DNA from: Tulasnella sp. 424
Lineage: Eukaryota; Basidiomycota; Agaricomycetes; Cantharellales; Tulasnellaceae
Reading direction: 5' to 3'
NCBI GenBank assembly: GCA_019633425.1
Contig: WSUB01000016.1
Span: 248,001-312,000 of the forward strand
DNA: 64,000 nt
Part shown: positions 34,574-44,928 of the stretch, in pieces
Layout of the letters: each line of letters starts with the position of its first letter
How positions within the stretch are numbered: position 1 is the first letter of the stretch
Made by a program: the position numbers and the translations under genes
The notes under the pieces: model-generated
Told to the model about the DNA's origin: nothing
What the model saw: the letters and a program-made list of their open reading frames with translations, nothing else
Database searches by the model: none

Positions 34574-34860
34574 CTACCCACTGTGACCGGTCAGCGGGTC
34601 GCGCAATGGTGCTCCTGTCCCAGCATCCCACAGGCGGACCGTCTTGTCATCAGACTCAGATACCAGAATCTTGCCATCTAGGGGGGACGAAACGGACGTA
34701 ACCTGGGCACCGTGACGAGCCAGCGGGTTGCTCAGCGGTGCCCCAGTCCCAACATCCAATAGGAAAACCGTCCCGTCTTCAGACCCATATGCCAGAATCT
34801 TGCCATCTGGCGAGAACGAAATTGATTTGATCTTCCTGCTGTCACCGGTCAGCGGGTCGC
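34574..34860 (-). pseudogene. WD40-repeat fragment of an NLR-type (NACHT-WD40) protein
   Basis: The minus-strand frame shows two and a half near-identical WD40 blades: FSPDGKILAYGSEDGTV, then LDGKILVSESDDKTVRLWD and the connecting GTGAPLRDPLTGHSG before a TAG at 34574-34576. Highly similar blades with the GAPL-DPLTGH linker are typical of fungal NLR-like proteins. Nothing of the sensor or nucleotide-binding parts remains. The open frame begins exactly where sequence homologous to the flank of the beta kinase-like genes starts (about 34860), so it looks like a fragment caught at a recombination junction. Confidence 0.8.
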
Positions 34861-35190
34861 CCCCTTCAAAGAATGATCGGTGAGGTATTTGCCGTTCATT
34901 TCCTTTGTTCCGTAACCCAGCTTCTCACGGCGCGGAGGTTCCGCCCCAGCCGCAATTCGATCCTCCCTCATAACCTCAAAGACTCTGGACAAGCAGTCTG
35001 AGATATCTTTGTCCCCGAGATTGAAAGGAAGTGACGCTGCCGTGACTCATTGGTGGGTTCTTTGTGCTCATCACACCCACGTGTTTGAGCACGCCCTTGG
35101 CAATCAACCTACGCGCTACGCAGGTTTTAAGCTCGACTACAACCTCTGGCTTTGGAACCATTCCTCGCTTTGAACGCTTCTGTCTCCCTC

Positions 35191-37192
35191 ATGTCTAGGC
35201 CCTCTCTCACTCCCATTGAATCTAACGCCGTCCCAGCCAAGTCTTCCCCAATGGAGCTGGACGACGACATCGAATACGACGACACGCCATACGATAACAC
35301 AAACATTCAACCCATCTCCACCCAGGACAACCGCGATGGCTCGTCAGATCATAAGATGGAAGAAGACCATCAACTTGAAACGAGTGAGGCGAAACCGCCC
35401 ACGCCCACGCCCCCACCTCCCCCTCCTCCCCGTCCTCCCCGTCGTCATCTACTCGTGAAAGGTCCAATCAGGCGCAACTACCTCAAGTTCCCTATCATTA
35501 GGCCCCTTGAACACCTCAAGAAGTATGCGAATATCGACTACGATTATTATGCCCAACGTCCACAAGGCTACCGCATCTCCGGGTGGGATTGGAAGTGGTC
35601 GTTGTATAAAAACGATTGGTACTACATGGTAACAGTTCCTGGTGTGCTGGTACTAGTGGGACGCTCAATCTTGTTGGAGATGGGTATCGCCAACGAAGAG
35701 CTGCCCCCTCCAGGAGACCAAGATTTGGAGGAAGCAAAAGGCCTACCTGAAAAACCGATACGGATGGAGGCCTGGCACCAGTTGAAGGACCATAGCGCAG
35801 ATGTCTGCTACTGGCCAGAGATGACTGAAGACCCGAAGTACATACCGGTTTTGGATAGGTCGTTGGCCGGGTATTTTCTGGACTCGCTCGTGGTGCATGA
35901 CCCGCAGAACGTCACATATCTGCAACCGCAGTCAAAATCTGGCTCCTCTAGACGTCAATCGTCGAATAGTCTTCTCAAGGCCGACTTCCGAGAGGAGGAT
36001 TATACCATCAAATACATCCGCGTCGATCCAACCATTATCGGGATCCCGTGGGTTCCTCTTCCCCCCAAAAGCCATCAACTTGTCGGCCACCTTCATCTCT
36101 CTGCAAGCGAGCAAGCGGGAATAGGGCACAGCGCAGCAGCCTGGGACGCGAAATTGGATCTTCCATACGCCCTCGTGAACGCTCTTCTCCACAGGTGCTA
36201 TCGCGATTCGTCCGAGGCGCACAATGACTGGGACAGGGAGTGCCCGAACCCCTACCAACCCACCGAGGCCGACCTCACCGGCAACCCAGACGAACCCAGC
36301 CACAGACGCGACGGCCTACCCACCCGCTTCCGTGTCATTGCCAAGGTTGCCGCCATGGAAAGAGAATCCCACAACTTCATCAACAACGAGGCCAAGGCAT
36401 ACTGGCGGATGCCGAAGACGTTCAGCGAGCAGTGGTCAGGTTATCAGCTTGTGCCTCACGTTCATCTGCCTCAACCCGCCGCCGCAATCGTGCCTATCAC
36501 GTTTGGGTACTACGTTCCCGACGTTCGCTATGGAAAGCTCTCAAACGGGCAGCGAGTTTACATATCGGATCAACGCCGCTTAAGTCCCCTTCTCCTCATG
36601 GAGAACTGCGGCANNNNNNNNNNNNNNNNNNNNNNNNNNNNNNNNNNNNNNNNNNNNNNNNNNNNNNNNNNNNNNNNNNNNNNNNNNNNNNNNNNNNNNN
36701 NNNNNNNNNNNNNGCTCTCAAACGGGCAGCGAGTTTACATATCGGATCAACGCCGCTTAAGTCCCCTTCTCCTCATGGAGAACTGCGGCAAGCAGCTTGA
36801 CGTGGAGACTCGGATGGACAAACTTCACATCGAGTACAAGTATGTCAACATTCCGGTACCCATCATAGCGCTGCCCTAACCTTTGGTCCGCTACTTGTAG
36901 GGAGCAACTCTACACGATGATGAAGCGCTTGCATCTCGGTGGCTTCACTCAAGGCAGCGTATACCCACGGAATTGGCTAGTCCAACCCGGCCCTCTCAAC
37001 GTCGCCCCGTCTCAACGTTCCCTAGAGCGCCCAAGTTTTCGGATGATCGATTTTGGACGGGCAGTTTGCTCGGAGGATGTGTCGGAGTGGAACTTTGATC
37101 AAGAGTCACGGTGGCGCGACGATATAGCCAGGCTCCAAAAGTTGCTGGATTACGTCCATTATAACCATTACCCCCCCCCCCCCCCCAAATAA
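35191..37192 (+). CDS. Acidic kinase-like protein, beta type (K8), interrupted by an assembly gap
   Basis: Exons 35191-36839 and 36901-37192. It follows K4 closely: Pro run, YDYYAQRPQGY, WKWSLYKNDWY, IPVLDRSL, FRVIAKVAA, NNEAKAYWR, TFGYYVPDVRYG, LLLMENCG, LHIEYK; then a GT-AG intron, TQGSVYPRNWLVQPGP and RMIDFGRA. The gap at 36614-36713 is flanked by an identical 77-base copy on each side. Removing the gap plus one copy (177 bases, frame-neutral) gives 587 residues, the same as K4, so the true gene is probably intact. The C-terminus runs through a 16-C homopolymer (37171-37186) just before the stop; its true length and frame are doubtful. The ATG chosen matches K4. Confidence 0.8.
36537..36613 (+). 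repeat. 77-base exact copy on the left edge of the gap
   Basis: Identical to 36714-36790 base for base. Probably a contig-end overlap that was not merged. Confidence 0.9.
36614..36713. other. Assembly gap of 100 N
   Basis: Exactly 100 unknown bases, the conventional scaffold placeholder. The flanking 77-base duplication indicates that the two contigs overlap and that no real sequence may be missing. Confidence 0.97.
36714..36790 (+). repeat. 77-base exact copy on the right edge of the gap
   Basis: Identical to 36537-36613; see the gap entry. Confidence 0.9.
37171..37186 (+). repeat. 16-C homopolymer at the end of K8
   Basis: Sixteen consecutive C at the final codons; the homologous site in K4 has only CCC followed by TGAATAA. 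Prone to length error in sequencing and to slippage in vivo. Confidence 0.9.
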
Positions 37193-37490
37193 GCGGCGCT
37201 TCTGTAGGCCAGGCTAAAATTGCTCGTATTCGCGATGTAGCGTTTTGACATTGTCTTTGAAAGAAGGCCTTCTTGGTAGCAAATCGTATAAAGAAGTCGC
37301 GTTGCATGTCGCCACTTAACTGTCGTTTGATGATCGTGCGTAGTAGCTCATCTGTAGATAGACAACTGTATTCAGGTCGAAATGATTGCGTATATATGAG
37401 CCAAGAGATATCATTCCTAATAGAATGTCCGTCTTTGTTTTGGGCAAACACCAAATGAAACAAACGTAAAGGTTCATATGACCTTTGACT

Positions 37491-39229
37491 CTACCGCACA
37501 GTTCGTAGCAACGCTTCCGTCTTCTCTACTAGTTGGTCGATGTCAGGGCGTTCGGTGGGGTTGACCTTTAGGCACGAGTTAATCAAGTCCTTGAGACCTT
37601 CGGAGTACGGCGACTCTCGAGGGAACTTGTATTGGGCGTTCATCACGGCCATAGCCATGGAGCCACCTTGCTCAGTGGTTTGGTTCGTTTCGAATGGCGA
37701 GTGGTTGAAGGCCAGAGCAAAGAGGAGGCAGCCAAGAGACTATCACAGAGCGGGAATGTGAGTTCGTATGGCTGGAATCTCGGTGTCCTAATACCCACCC
37801 AAATATCAACCTTCTCGTCAAGCGTTGTACCAGTCTTGACATCGAACAATTCGGGTGCCCGGTAGGGCATCGTGCTTTGCTCGGCAGCGAGGTCCTACGT
37901 AATGGTAAAAGCATTTTAACCTCAGTATCTGGTACGAGGAGGTCATAGAGCTGCATACCTGCTGGATCAGTGCTTGGTTCCGGTTTTCGACGTGTATCCT
38001 GGCTTTGATGGTACTCCCGAAATCCATGAGAACTGGCGTCCCATCATCCGAAAGCATGACGTTCCTACGGTTAAGGAGTTAGTCGTGATCAGATTTTCAT
38101 GCGCATTCCACTTACGCGGGTTTGATATCCCGATGAGCATAAGGGACCAGTTCCGTAGTGCCGGGTGGCGAATCCTTCGCCGCTTGCTGCAGGTTTTCGA
38201 GCTCCTCGTCGCCGTCAAATACGGTCTCAACCACCCCCGTGATCTTTGGCGCACGAGTTGGCCGCGGAGCGCCTCGTGAGGACCGACCATGATAAGAGAA
38301 GCCGCCTTCTCCGTCACCCTCCGGTTCAGGCAGGAGGGAGGTCTGATCATGAGAATCTTCGTCATCGTGCTGCTCCTGGCGCGAAGGAGGTCTTGGCGGG
38401 TTGGAGCCCGACGTTTGACCTCTTGGTGTGGCAGCCGTAGGTATTGCCATACGGAAGTTGTGCATCGCGCTGACGCCTTTGCAAGTTCCCAAGAAGTACG
38501 ATAAAATGTCGTGTTCGGAGAGATGAGAGTTGTGGATCGAGTTGGAGTTGATGATATCTTGTAGGTTACCCCTCTACGTAGAAGAAATCAGAGAGTGTCG
38601 GACCGCATCTGGGCGATTAGGACTTACACGGTAATAAGGCAAAAAGAGATACACGATTTTGCCCTCTCCATCTCGATCGTCCACCACAGCAGAATCCTGT
38701 TATTATTGATCAGACGATTTTCTCACTCCATGAGGGGTGGGGCAACTCGCCATAATACGGATAATATTAGGGTGCCTGCATGATGAATCGTTAATATATC
38801 AGGATCGCCTTGATTTCCAGCCGTATTTACCTAAAGCGGCGATATGCTTCGACCTCCCGCATGGCCTAGCAAAGTAGCGGAAGTTACACATTAAGACGGG
38901 TAGCCGGGTTGCGAGCAATGCCCGTACCTCTTTCACACCTTCTTGACCGGTGGGACACCGGATTTTCTTAAGCGCAAACTCGCGCTGCGGAGGACGACAA
39001 TCAGCGCTGGCAGCGTGATCGAACCGAACAAGTCACTTACTCCGCTGTGCTCGTCTTGAGCAAGATATACGAAAGAGAATCCGCCTTCGCCCAAGATCCT
39101 CAATATCTTGAACGAGCGGCCGTTGACCTTGATAGTTGCCGAGGGTTGGCAGATGCAGGATGTCAAAGCAAAGACAGCGTCTTGCACTTTGTCCTTTAGG
39201 ACTTCTAATTGATACATAATCGAGTCCAT
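37491..39229 (-). CDS. env7: Ser/Thr kinase of the STK16/Env7 (NAK) family
   Basis: Nine exons (minus): 39229-39041, 38984-38928, 38865-38831, 38775-38751, 38696-38628, 38573-38116, 38064-37959, 37894-37799 and 37739-37491; 427 residues. The Cys-containing N-terminus (TSCIC) resembles the palmitoylated start of STK16/Env7, which works at Golgi or vacuole membranes. The kinase domain is complete: GEGGFSFVYLA, REFALKKIRC, EAMREVEAYRRF, HPNIIRIMDSAV, VYLFLPYY-RGNL, HRDIKPANVM, MDFGS, MPYRAPEL, DIWSLGC. A disordered, charged insertion of about 100 residues (169-270) separates helix E from HRD. Intron 4 (38697-38750) needs a GC donor (GCGAGT) to keep the frame. ATG 39229 is used because the longer frame starts with GTG. 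Divergent from the gene at 39414. Confidence 0.93.
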
Positions 39230-39413
39230 GATGGCAGAGGAATGATGGTGGTCGATGCGATCCACGTAGTCGAGATTGAAAGCAGTGTAAGCGCTGTGCT
39301 ACGAGTCGCCGTCGAAGTGTTTGTCCGTCTTGTTGTGTTGGTGTTTTTCCCGAATCCCGTCTCAACCGACCCTGTCAAGCCAGCGAATCACTCTTGCCCA
39401 GCGAAGCGTCCGA
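39230..39413. promoter_or_regulatory. Shared 184-base divergent promoter
   Basis: Only 184 bases separate the start codons of the STK16/Env7-type kinase (minus) and the 674-residue basic protein (plus), so their promoters must overlap. No TATA box is obvious. Confidence 0.5.
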
Positions 39414-41817
39414 ATGGCCAGCACCCACGAAGATGAAGTTATTGCCGATAGCGAGGACGAATATGGAGGAGATGCCGGTTAGTTCGAATAGGGAGAAAGT
39501 GCTATCATGAGCGCGTTTTGATTGTTTGTTTTGTTTTGAAGTTCCCGCACACCGCCCAAACGTGATCGTGCCACCTCGCAGTTCTCCGGAAAAGACAGAT
39601 ACCTCAAGTCGAAACTTTTTCAGCACCATTGAGACGGTCTCGGACTTTCAAGCCCAGGCCAGCGAGAAGGTCTCATCCATTTCAGACTTTACTGCGCCAC
39701 CACACCCACCCACCTCCGTCATCTCGTCCATCTCCACGGTTTCCATCGCGCAACATATTCCATCGGACGTCGTAGAAACTATAACATCTGTGTCCTCTGA
39801 CTACCCGGACAAGCCCAAGAAACGGCCACGCCCGCGACCACGCGTTCGGCCACCCAAACCCGCTTCTGCGACGGAAGAAACCAACGCGTCTCCCGAAGCG
39901 CCGCCCAAACTCGGAGACAACGGGCCCACCCCTTCAATCGAACGCAAGGCAAAAATTTTACCGGAAGTGGTCGTCCTTTTACCTCCACTCTCAAAGAAAC
40001 GGCCTTCAACGTCAGCACCTCCTCGAGAAATCGTCACTCTCTCAAGCAGCGATGTTGAAGAACTACCGAGTACGCCTTCCTCTGAAATTATGCGTCGAAT
40101 GGTGTTATTGATATATGTTCTTAGTCCAAACAGCTGCGAAAAAGCGCAAACTCTCCAATCCCGCTGCTGGCCCTTCGTCGCCACGTCCAGTCGCCCCGGC
40201 TCGAAAGTCAAAGACGCTGCTTCTATCGGACGACGAGGGTGAAGACCCCATTCAACTCAGAGGTCCAGACCCTTCCAAGTCCCCGCGGCTTAGTCTTGGT
40301 TCAGCACACGCTTCCTCGCTTCCAACTGCGAAAGACCCTCCGGCGACCGCGAAACCTATATACGACGACGATCGCTTCTCCGATTTTGATCCCTCCGAAC
40401 CGCCCAAAGCTGCAAAGAAACCCAAGTCCAAAGCCAAGGCGAAGAAAACTGCAGCGCCGCCTCCGGAGGGAGGGGCCGAAGATGAACCAACCGACCAATA
40501 TGTTGCCGGAGCGCCGAAGGCAAAAAAGCCGAGAAAGTCCAAAGGGAAGGGCAAGCGCGTAGACGATGAAATGGCGATGCCAGCGGAATCACGCGACGAT
40601 GGCTTTAAATCGAAGGAGTTTATCGTGGATAGCGATGAAGGTACGAGTGATGTCTCGAGCGCAGATCGACGAAGAAGACTCAATTTGGCCTGGGGCCTTT
40701 TTCAGAACTGGGGATGCCAGGGCAAGGCCCTCCCGCCGACTCTCCGGTTCGCAAACGAAAGGCGCAAGAGGACATCTCGCCGCCACCGAAGAGGGCTCCA
40801 ATAAATGCTCCTGAAGGCAAGTTACTCGTATTATCCGTATTGGGATCAGAATCCTGATAGAGAACGGCTATCGCATTACTTCTAAAGTTAACGATGCTCC
40901 TGAACCTCAAGTAAATGCCAACACTGTTGACACTACCGCTGTGGTAACGACGGGCCCAAAATCTGAGAAGCCAAAGAAGAAACGGAAATCCAAGGTCGAC
41001 AAGGCGCCACCACAGACGGACGAAGGCCTGCTCCAAACCATGCCGCCTCAGGAACAGGTTATGACGGACACAGTAGATGAGGTAATGGACGCGCAGGATC
41101 CCGCGCAGCCGCTGGACCCCGCGAGAGACAGTGTGAAAGTATGTGGCCACGCCGAACTTGGCAATTCTGACAAGCCCTAACCCCCATTTGGTGGTCGTTC
41201 GCAGAAACCTAAATCAAAATCACGGCCCTCACACCACGCTGCGTCTGACCCTCTTCCAAATCCATCCGAGCCATGCGAGAAAGAGCCTACTGTCGAAGGA
41301 GCGTCGGAAGCATCCAGCAACGTGGGATCAACTGTTACACCGGCGAAACGATCTCCAGCCCCGACCAAAGACAGGCCGTCAACTCCCATGTCCTCAAGTT
41401 CAGCAGGCCCACGGGGTAGTATTCCTTACTGGCGTAGACCAAACAGTAAGTCTGTGAAAGGGTTATGGGTGTCGAGAGTCGGGTGCTTATTTGCCGGATT
41501 CAGAACCATTGGCCGACCTGCTCAATCAGGCGACACCCGGTAGTTCGGCTCGCCCTTCGGGTCTCCACAAGTCGATTCGCATCGCACCATTGCATATGAA
41601 CCGGAAGCCTCCTCCGCCCCCGTTACCCCCTAACATTGCAAAGAAGAAGTCTGCGAAGAAAGGCGATGGGAGCGACAGTGAGGATGACGATGAAACGCCG
41701 AGAGCCCGTCTGAAGAGACTTGCGGCCGAGTATGAATCTCTGGAGGGCATGGAGAGCAAGAAAGCGAATGACAGACGGAAGGAGATTACTGAGGAGCTGG
41801 CAAGACTAACCAATTGA
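39414..41817 (+). CDS. Basic, disordered, probably nuclear protein
   Basis: Seven exons: 39414-39477, 39542-40069, 40125-40640, 40706-40816, 40888-41138, 41205-41445 and 41504-41817; 674 residues. It starts MASTHEDEVIADSEDEYGG and is dominated by Lys, Pro, Ser and acidic patches, with several nuclear-localisation-like clusters (KKRPRPRPRVRPPK, AAKKRKL, KPKKKRKSK). Near the C-terminus are a Pro-rich motif (IAPLH then NRKPPPPPLPP) and a short charged helix (AEYESLEGMESKKANDRRKEITEELARL) that may form a coiled coil. Intron 4 (40817-40887) fits only as GC-AG with the consensus donor GCAAGT. I do not recognise a named family; the pattern suggests chromatin- or nucleus-associated work. Composition makes the middle exons harder to verify than the ends. 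Confidence 0.8.
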
Positions 41818-42433
41818 AGCGGGGGAAGTTCTAGCGGGTTCTCGTGCGGGGTGGGTCGGACTCGCACGGATTGGTACCGTTTTTGGATGAGTTCCCTCTC
41901 CATAACGCCGTTTTGAGTAACATGGCATGCTGCGAAATTACATTACTTTCACACTTGGATTCGTTTTTTGAAAGCTTGCAATTTGCCCGGATGGGCGATG
42001 AGTGTGAAGGCTTGGGATGGGGTGGGATCACGCGCGCGTGTCGGGGATCGGGGGGCGGCGCTTAAGTCCGACGGCTATAGGGCCTAAGGCAGTTGATTTT
42101 TTGCTCGTTAGTCCAAACTGAGATCGATGACGCAGAGAGGACCGAAAGAGCCTGATGACCTCGAAAATCCCACCCGCTCGTCGTCACCGACCATCTCATC
42201 GCTGGCTTGAGGGATTGATCCTCCGATAATCTCGCCCCGTGAGTATCGTTGAAAAGGAGTCCCCGCTCTCCCCCAGGATCGATTCGCTAACCCATTCCCC
42301 ATCCCTCCCCTCTGCTTCGGTTCTTCCCCATCATTATTCCGCTTCATACGCTCTCACAGCGATCTCTCGACCAACGTGCGATCACCCATCTCTCCCTCCC
42401 TATAACTCGCCCTCTCGCAAGGTTCTGGTTACG
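41818..42433. other. Promoter region of the trehalose synthase gene
   Basis: Strongly pyrimidine-rich on the plus strand from about 42160 to 42430, as in highly expressed fungal genes. One CCCCT stress-response-like pentamer is at 42307-42311. No other gene is supported. Confidence 0.45.
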
Positions 42434-44420
42434 ATGCCCGCTCTCAACGTCCAAACCTCCGTAGAATCAGCCGCCATGGACGCTCTCTCCTCTGCCCTCT
42501 CCGAGAACATGAACAACGCCTTTGGAGGAGGCAACAAGCGTCTCATCGTCGTCTCCAACCGTCTCCCCGTCACCATCTCAAAAGATGCCAAAGGCGAGTA
42601 CCACTTCAAGATGTCCTCCGGTGGTCTCGTCTCCGCTCTCTCCGGTTGCAAGAAGTACATGTCCTTCACCTGGATCGGATGGCCTGGCCAAGACATCCCG
42701 ATCAAGGATCGTCCAATAGTCGACAAGAGGCTTGCAGAAGAGTTCTCCTGCCAGGCTGTCTACCTTTCCGACGACATTGCCGAACGCCACTACAACGGAT
42801 TCTCCAACTCCATCCTCTGGCCCCTGTTCCATTACCACCCCGGTGAGATGAACTTCGACGAGGCCAACTGGCTCGCCTATAGGCAGGCAAACCTCAAGTT
42901 CGCTCGCGTCGTCCGGAACCTCTTGCAAGACGGCGACATGGTGTGGGTGCAGGACTACCACCTGATGCTCATGCCCAAGATGCTCAGGAGCATGATCGAT
43001 GGCACCGGCTCCGGGGATGAGGACCTAGACGAGCTGGACCAGTTACTGAAGGAGGCTGACCCAGTGGAAGACCCTGACCCAATTAACGCCACCGTCTCGA
43101 ACATCAAGATCGGCTTCTTCTTGCACACCCCGTTCCCCAGTAGTGAGATCTACAGGTCGGTTATAGACACGTTCCGGTGATGTTATATCATGCTAACTGT
43201 TTTAATTTCGTAGAATTCTCCCCGTTCGTCGAGAAATTCTCCTTGGTGTCCTGACTTGCGACCTTCTCGGATTCCACACCTACGACTACGCTCGCCACTT
43301 CCTCTCATCATGCACCCGTGTCCTTGGTATCCCAACGATGCCCAACGGTCTCATCCACGAGGGTCGCTATGCCCACGTTGGTACTTTCCCGATTGGTATT
43401 GACCCGGAGCAATTCGTGGATGTGCGTGCAATATCTTGGATCGGGTCGTGAATTCTTACTAAATTTGGTACAATTTCGTAGGGTCTGAAAACAGAACCTG
43501 TATTGAAGAAGCTTAGGGCCTTTGAGGAGAGGTTCAAGGGAGTCAAGGTTATCGTCGGTGTTGACCGCTTGGACTACATCAAGGGTGTCCCCCAGAAGCT
43601 GCACGCTCTCGAAGTGTTCCTGTCTCAGCATCCGGAGTGGGTTGGCAAGGTAAGGATGCGTTCAAATAGCTGTGATGATGATGTACTAACGGCTTTCTCT
43701 TCAGGTTGTCCTCGTCCAACTCGCCGTTCCTTCGCGTGGTGACGTCGAAGAGTACCAGAATCTCCGTGCCACCGTCAACGAGCTCGTTGGCCGAATCAAC
43801 GGTCGCTTCGGCACTGTCGAGTTCATGCCGATTCACTTCATGCACAAGAGCTTGTCCTTCCCCGAACTCGTCGCACTCTACGCTGTTAGCGATGTCTGCC
43901 TTGTCACCAGTACCAGAGATGGTATGAACTTGGTAAGTCCGGTAGCACCTATCGAGAGACTCAAATATCTGATGCTCTGCCGTAGGTCTCGTACGAGTAC
44001 ATTGCCTGCCAGCAGGAACGCAACGGTGTCATGATCCTTTCTGAATTCGCCGGAGCTGCCCAGAGCTTGAACGGCAGTTTGGTCGTCAACCCTTGGGACA
44101 GTCAGGCCGTCGCTGATGCCATCCACGAGGCCGTTACCATGGACCCGGAGACGAAGAAAACCAACCAACAAAAGCTCTTCAAGGTAAGGCGTTGCCGCTG
44201 ATGCACCTTGGTATTTGAGGCTCACAGATTTCGTTTGCAGTATGTGTCGAAGTATTCTTCCGCTTACTGGGGCACCAGCTTCGTCAAGGAGTTGACCAGC
44301 TTGACCCTCGAAAAGTCGAAAGAGCTCGAGTCCCAGTCCGGCAGGGAAACCTCGGTGGCTGTCGAAATCGACGGCGAAGATCTCTCGCATACCGCTCCCG
44401 AAACCCCCGCCCAAAGCTAA
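42434..44420 (+). CDS. tps1: Trehalose-6-phosphate synthase (GT20)
   Basis: Catalyses transfer of glucose from UDP-glucose to glucose-6-phosphate, the first step of trehalose synthesis, in the cytosol. Exons: 42434-43155, 43214-43421, 43482-43649, 43705-43932, 43986-44183 and 44241-44420; 567 residues. GT20 motifs run in order: LIVVSNRLPV, SGGLVSAL, WIGWPG, VWVQDYHLMLMPKMLR, IGFFLHTPFPSSEIYR, LGFHTYDYARHF, VGVDRLDYIKG, TSTRDGMNLVSYEYIAC and ILSEFAGAAQSL. It is a single-domain enzyme without a phosphatase domain, as in Tps1. An extra acidic segment of about 30 residues follows PKMLR. Two decayed copies of its last exon lie downstream, at 51966-52071 and 55619-55720, between the kinase-TPR genes. 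Confidence 0.97.
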
Positions 44421-44928
44421 CTGAAATATTTTGCCGGTGCACTTCAACGGGGTATTGCAGTCCCCCTCCCACCCACCGCGACCTATGAACTCCACTGAAT
44501 GTAGTAGTAATTAATGCTTTCTTGTTACGTTCTCTTTATCCGAATTTGCATGTTTTCTTCATTACATAGATGTCGTCGCTACACATGAATATGAGGACTA
44601 TGATATTCTTGGGCAAGACGCGCATTCCATATATCGTAACTCGTATAAGAAAGCGACGTTTCAGACTCAATAGGTGATCTACACTTTAACAGAGACTCGG
44701 TTCCACTTTTGTTATCAAGCTCAAAGGAGCCTAATAACCTTCGTGCAGCGGCATATCTGAAGGACGGGAATTACAACCGTGGGGGCTGATCGACACCCTA
44801 GTAAGCGCCTGTCGCCGATCGGCCTCGTGCTGACTTCATTTCCTGATAACTACCACCCAAGCAGAGGAATCAAGCCCTCCTCTCTCCAAACGACTGGCAG
44901 CGACGAAACCGGCAGTGTTCTCGGAAAG
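44421..44928. other. Spacer between tps1 and the first kinase gene
   Basis: 3' flank of tps1, then a stretch (44720-44928) repeated upstream of the kinase-TPR gene at 49188. No gene. Confidence 0.5.

Noticed and set aside
35152..35190. Upstream extension of K8 (and the equivalent before K4) as coding
   Set aside because: The open frame there has no ATG before 35191 (28366 in K4); only the internal ATG is shared and usable.
36614..36713. Possible large insertion within K8
   Set aside because: Exactly 100 N flanked by an exact 77-base duplicate is better explained as an unmerged contig overlap.
39230..39265. Twelve-codon N-terminal extension of the STK16/Env7-type kinase
   Set aside because: It would start with GTG; the first ATG in frame is at 39229 and gives a typical N-terminus.
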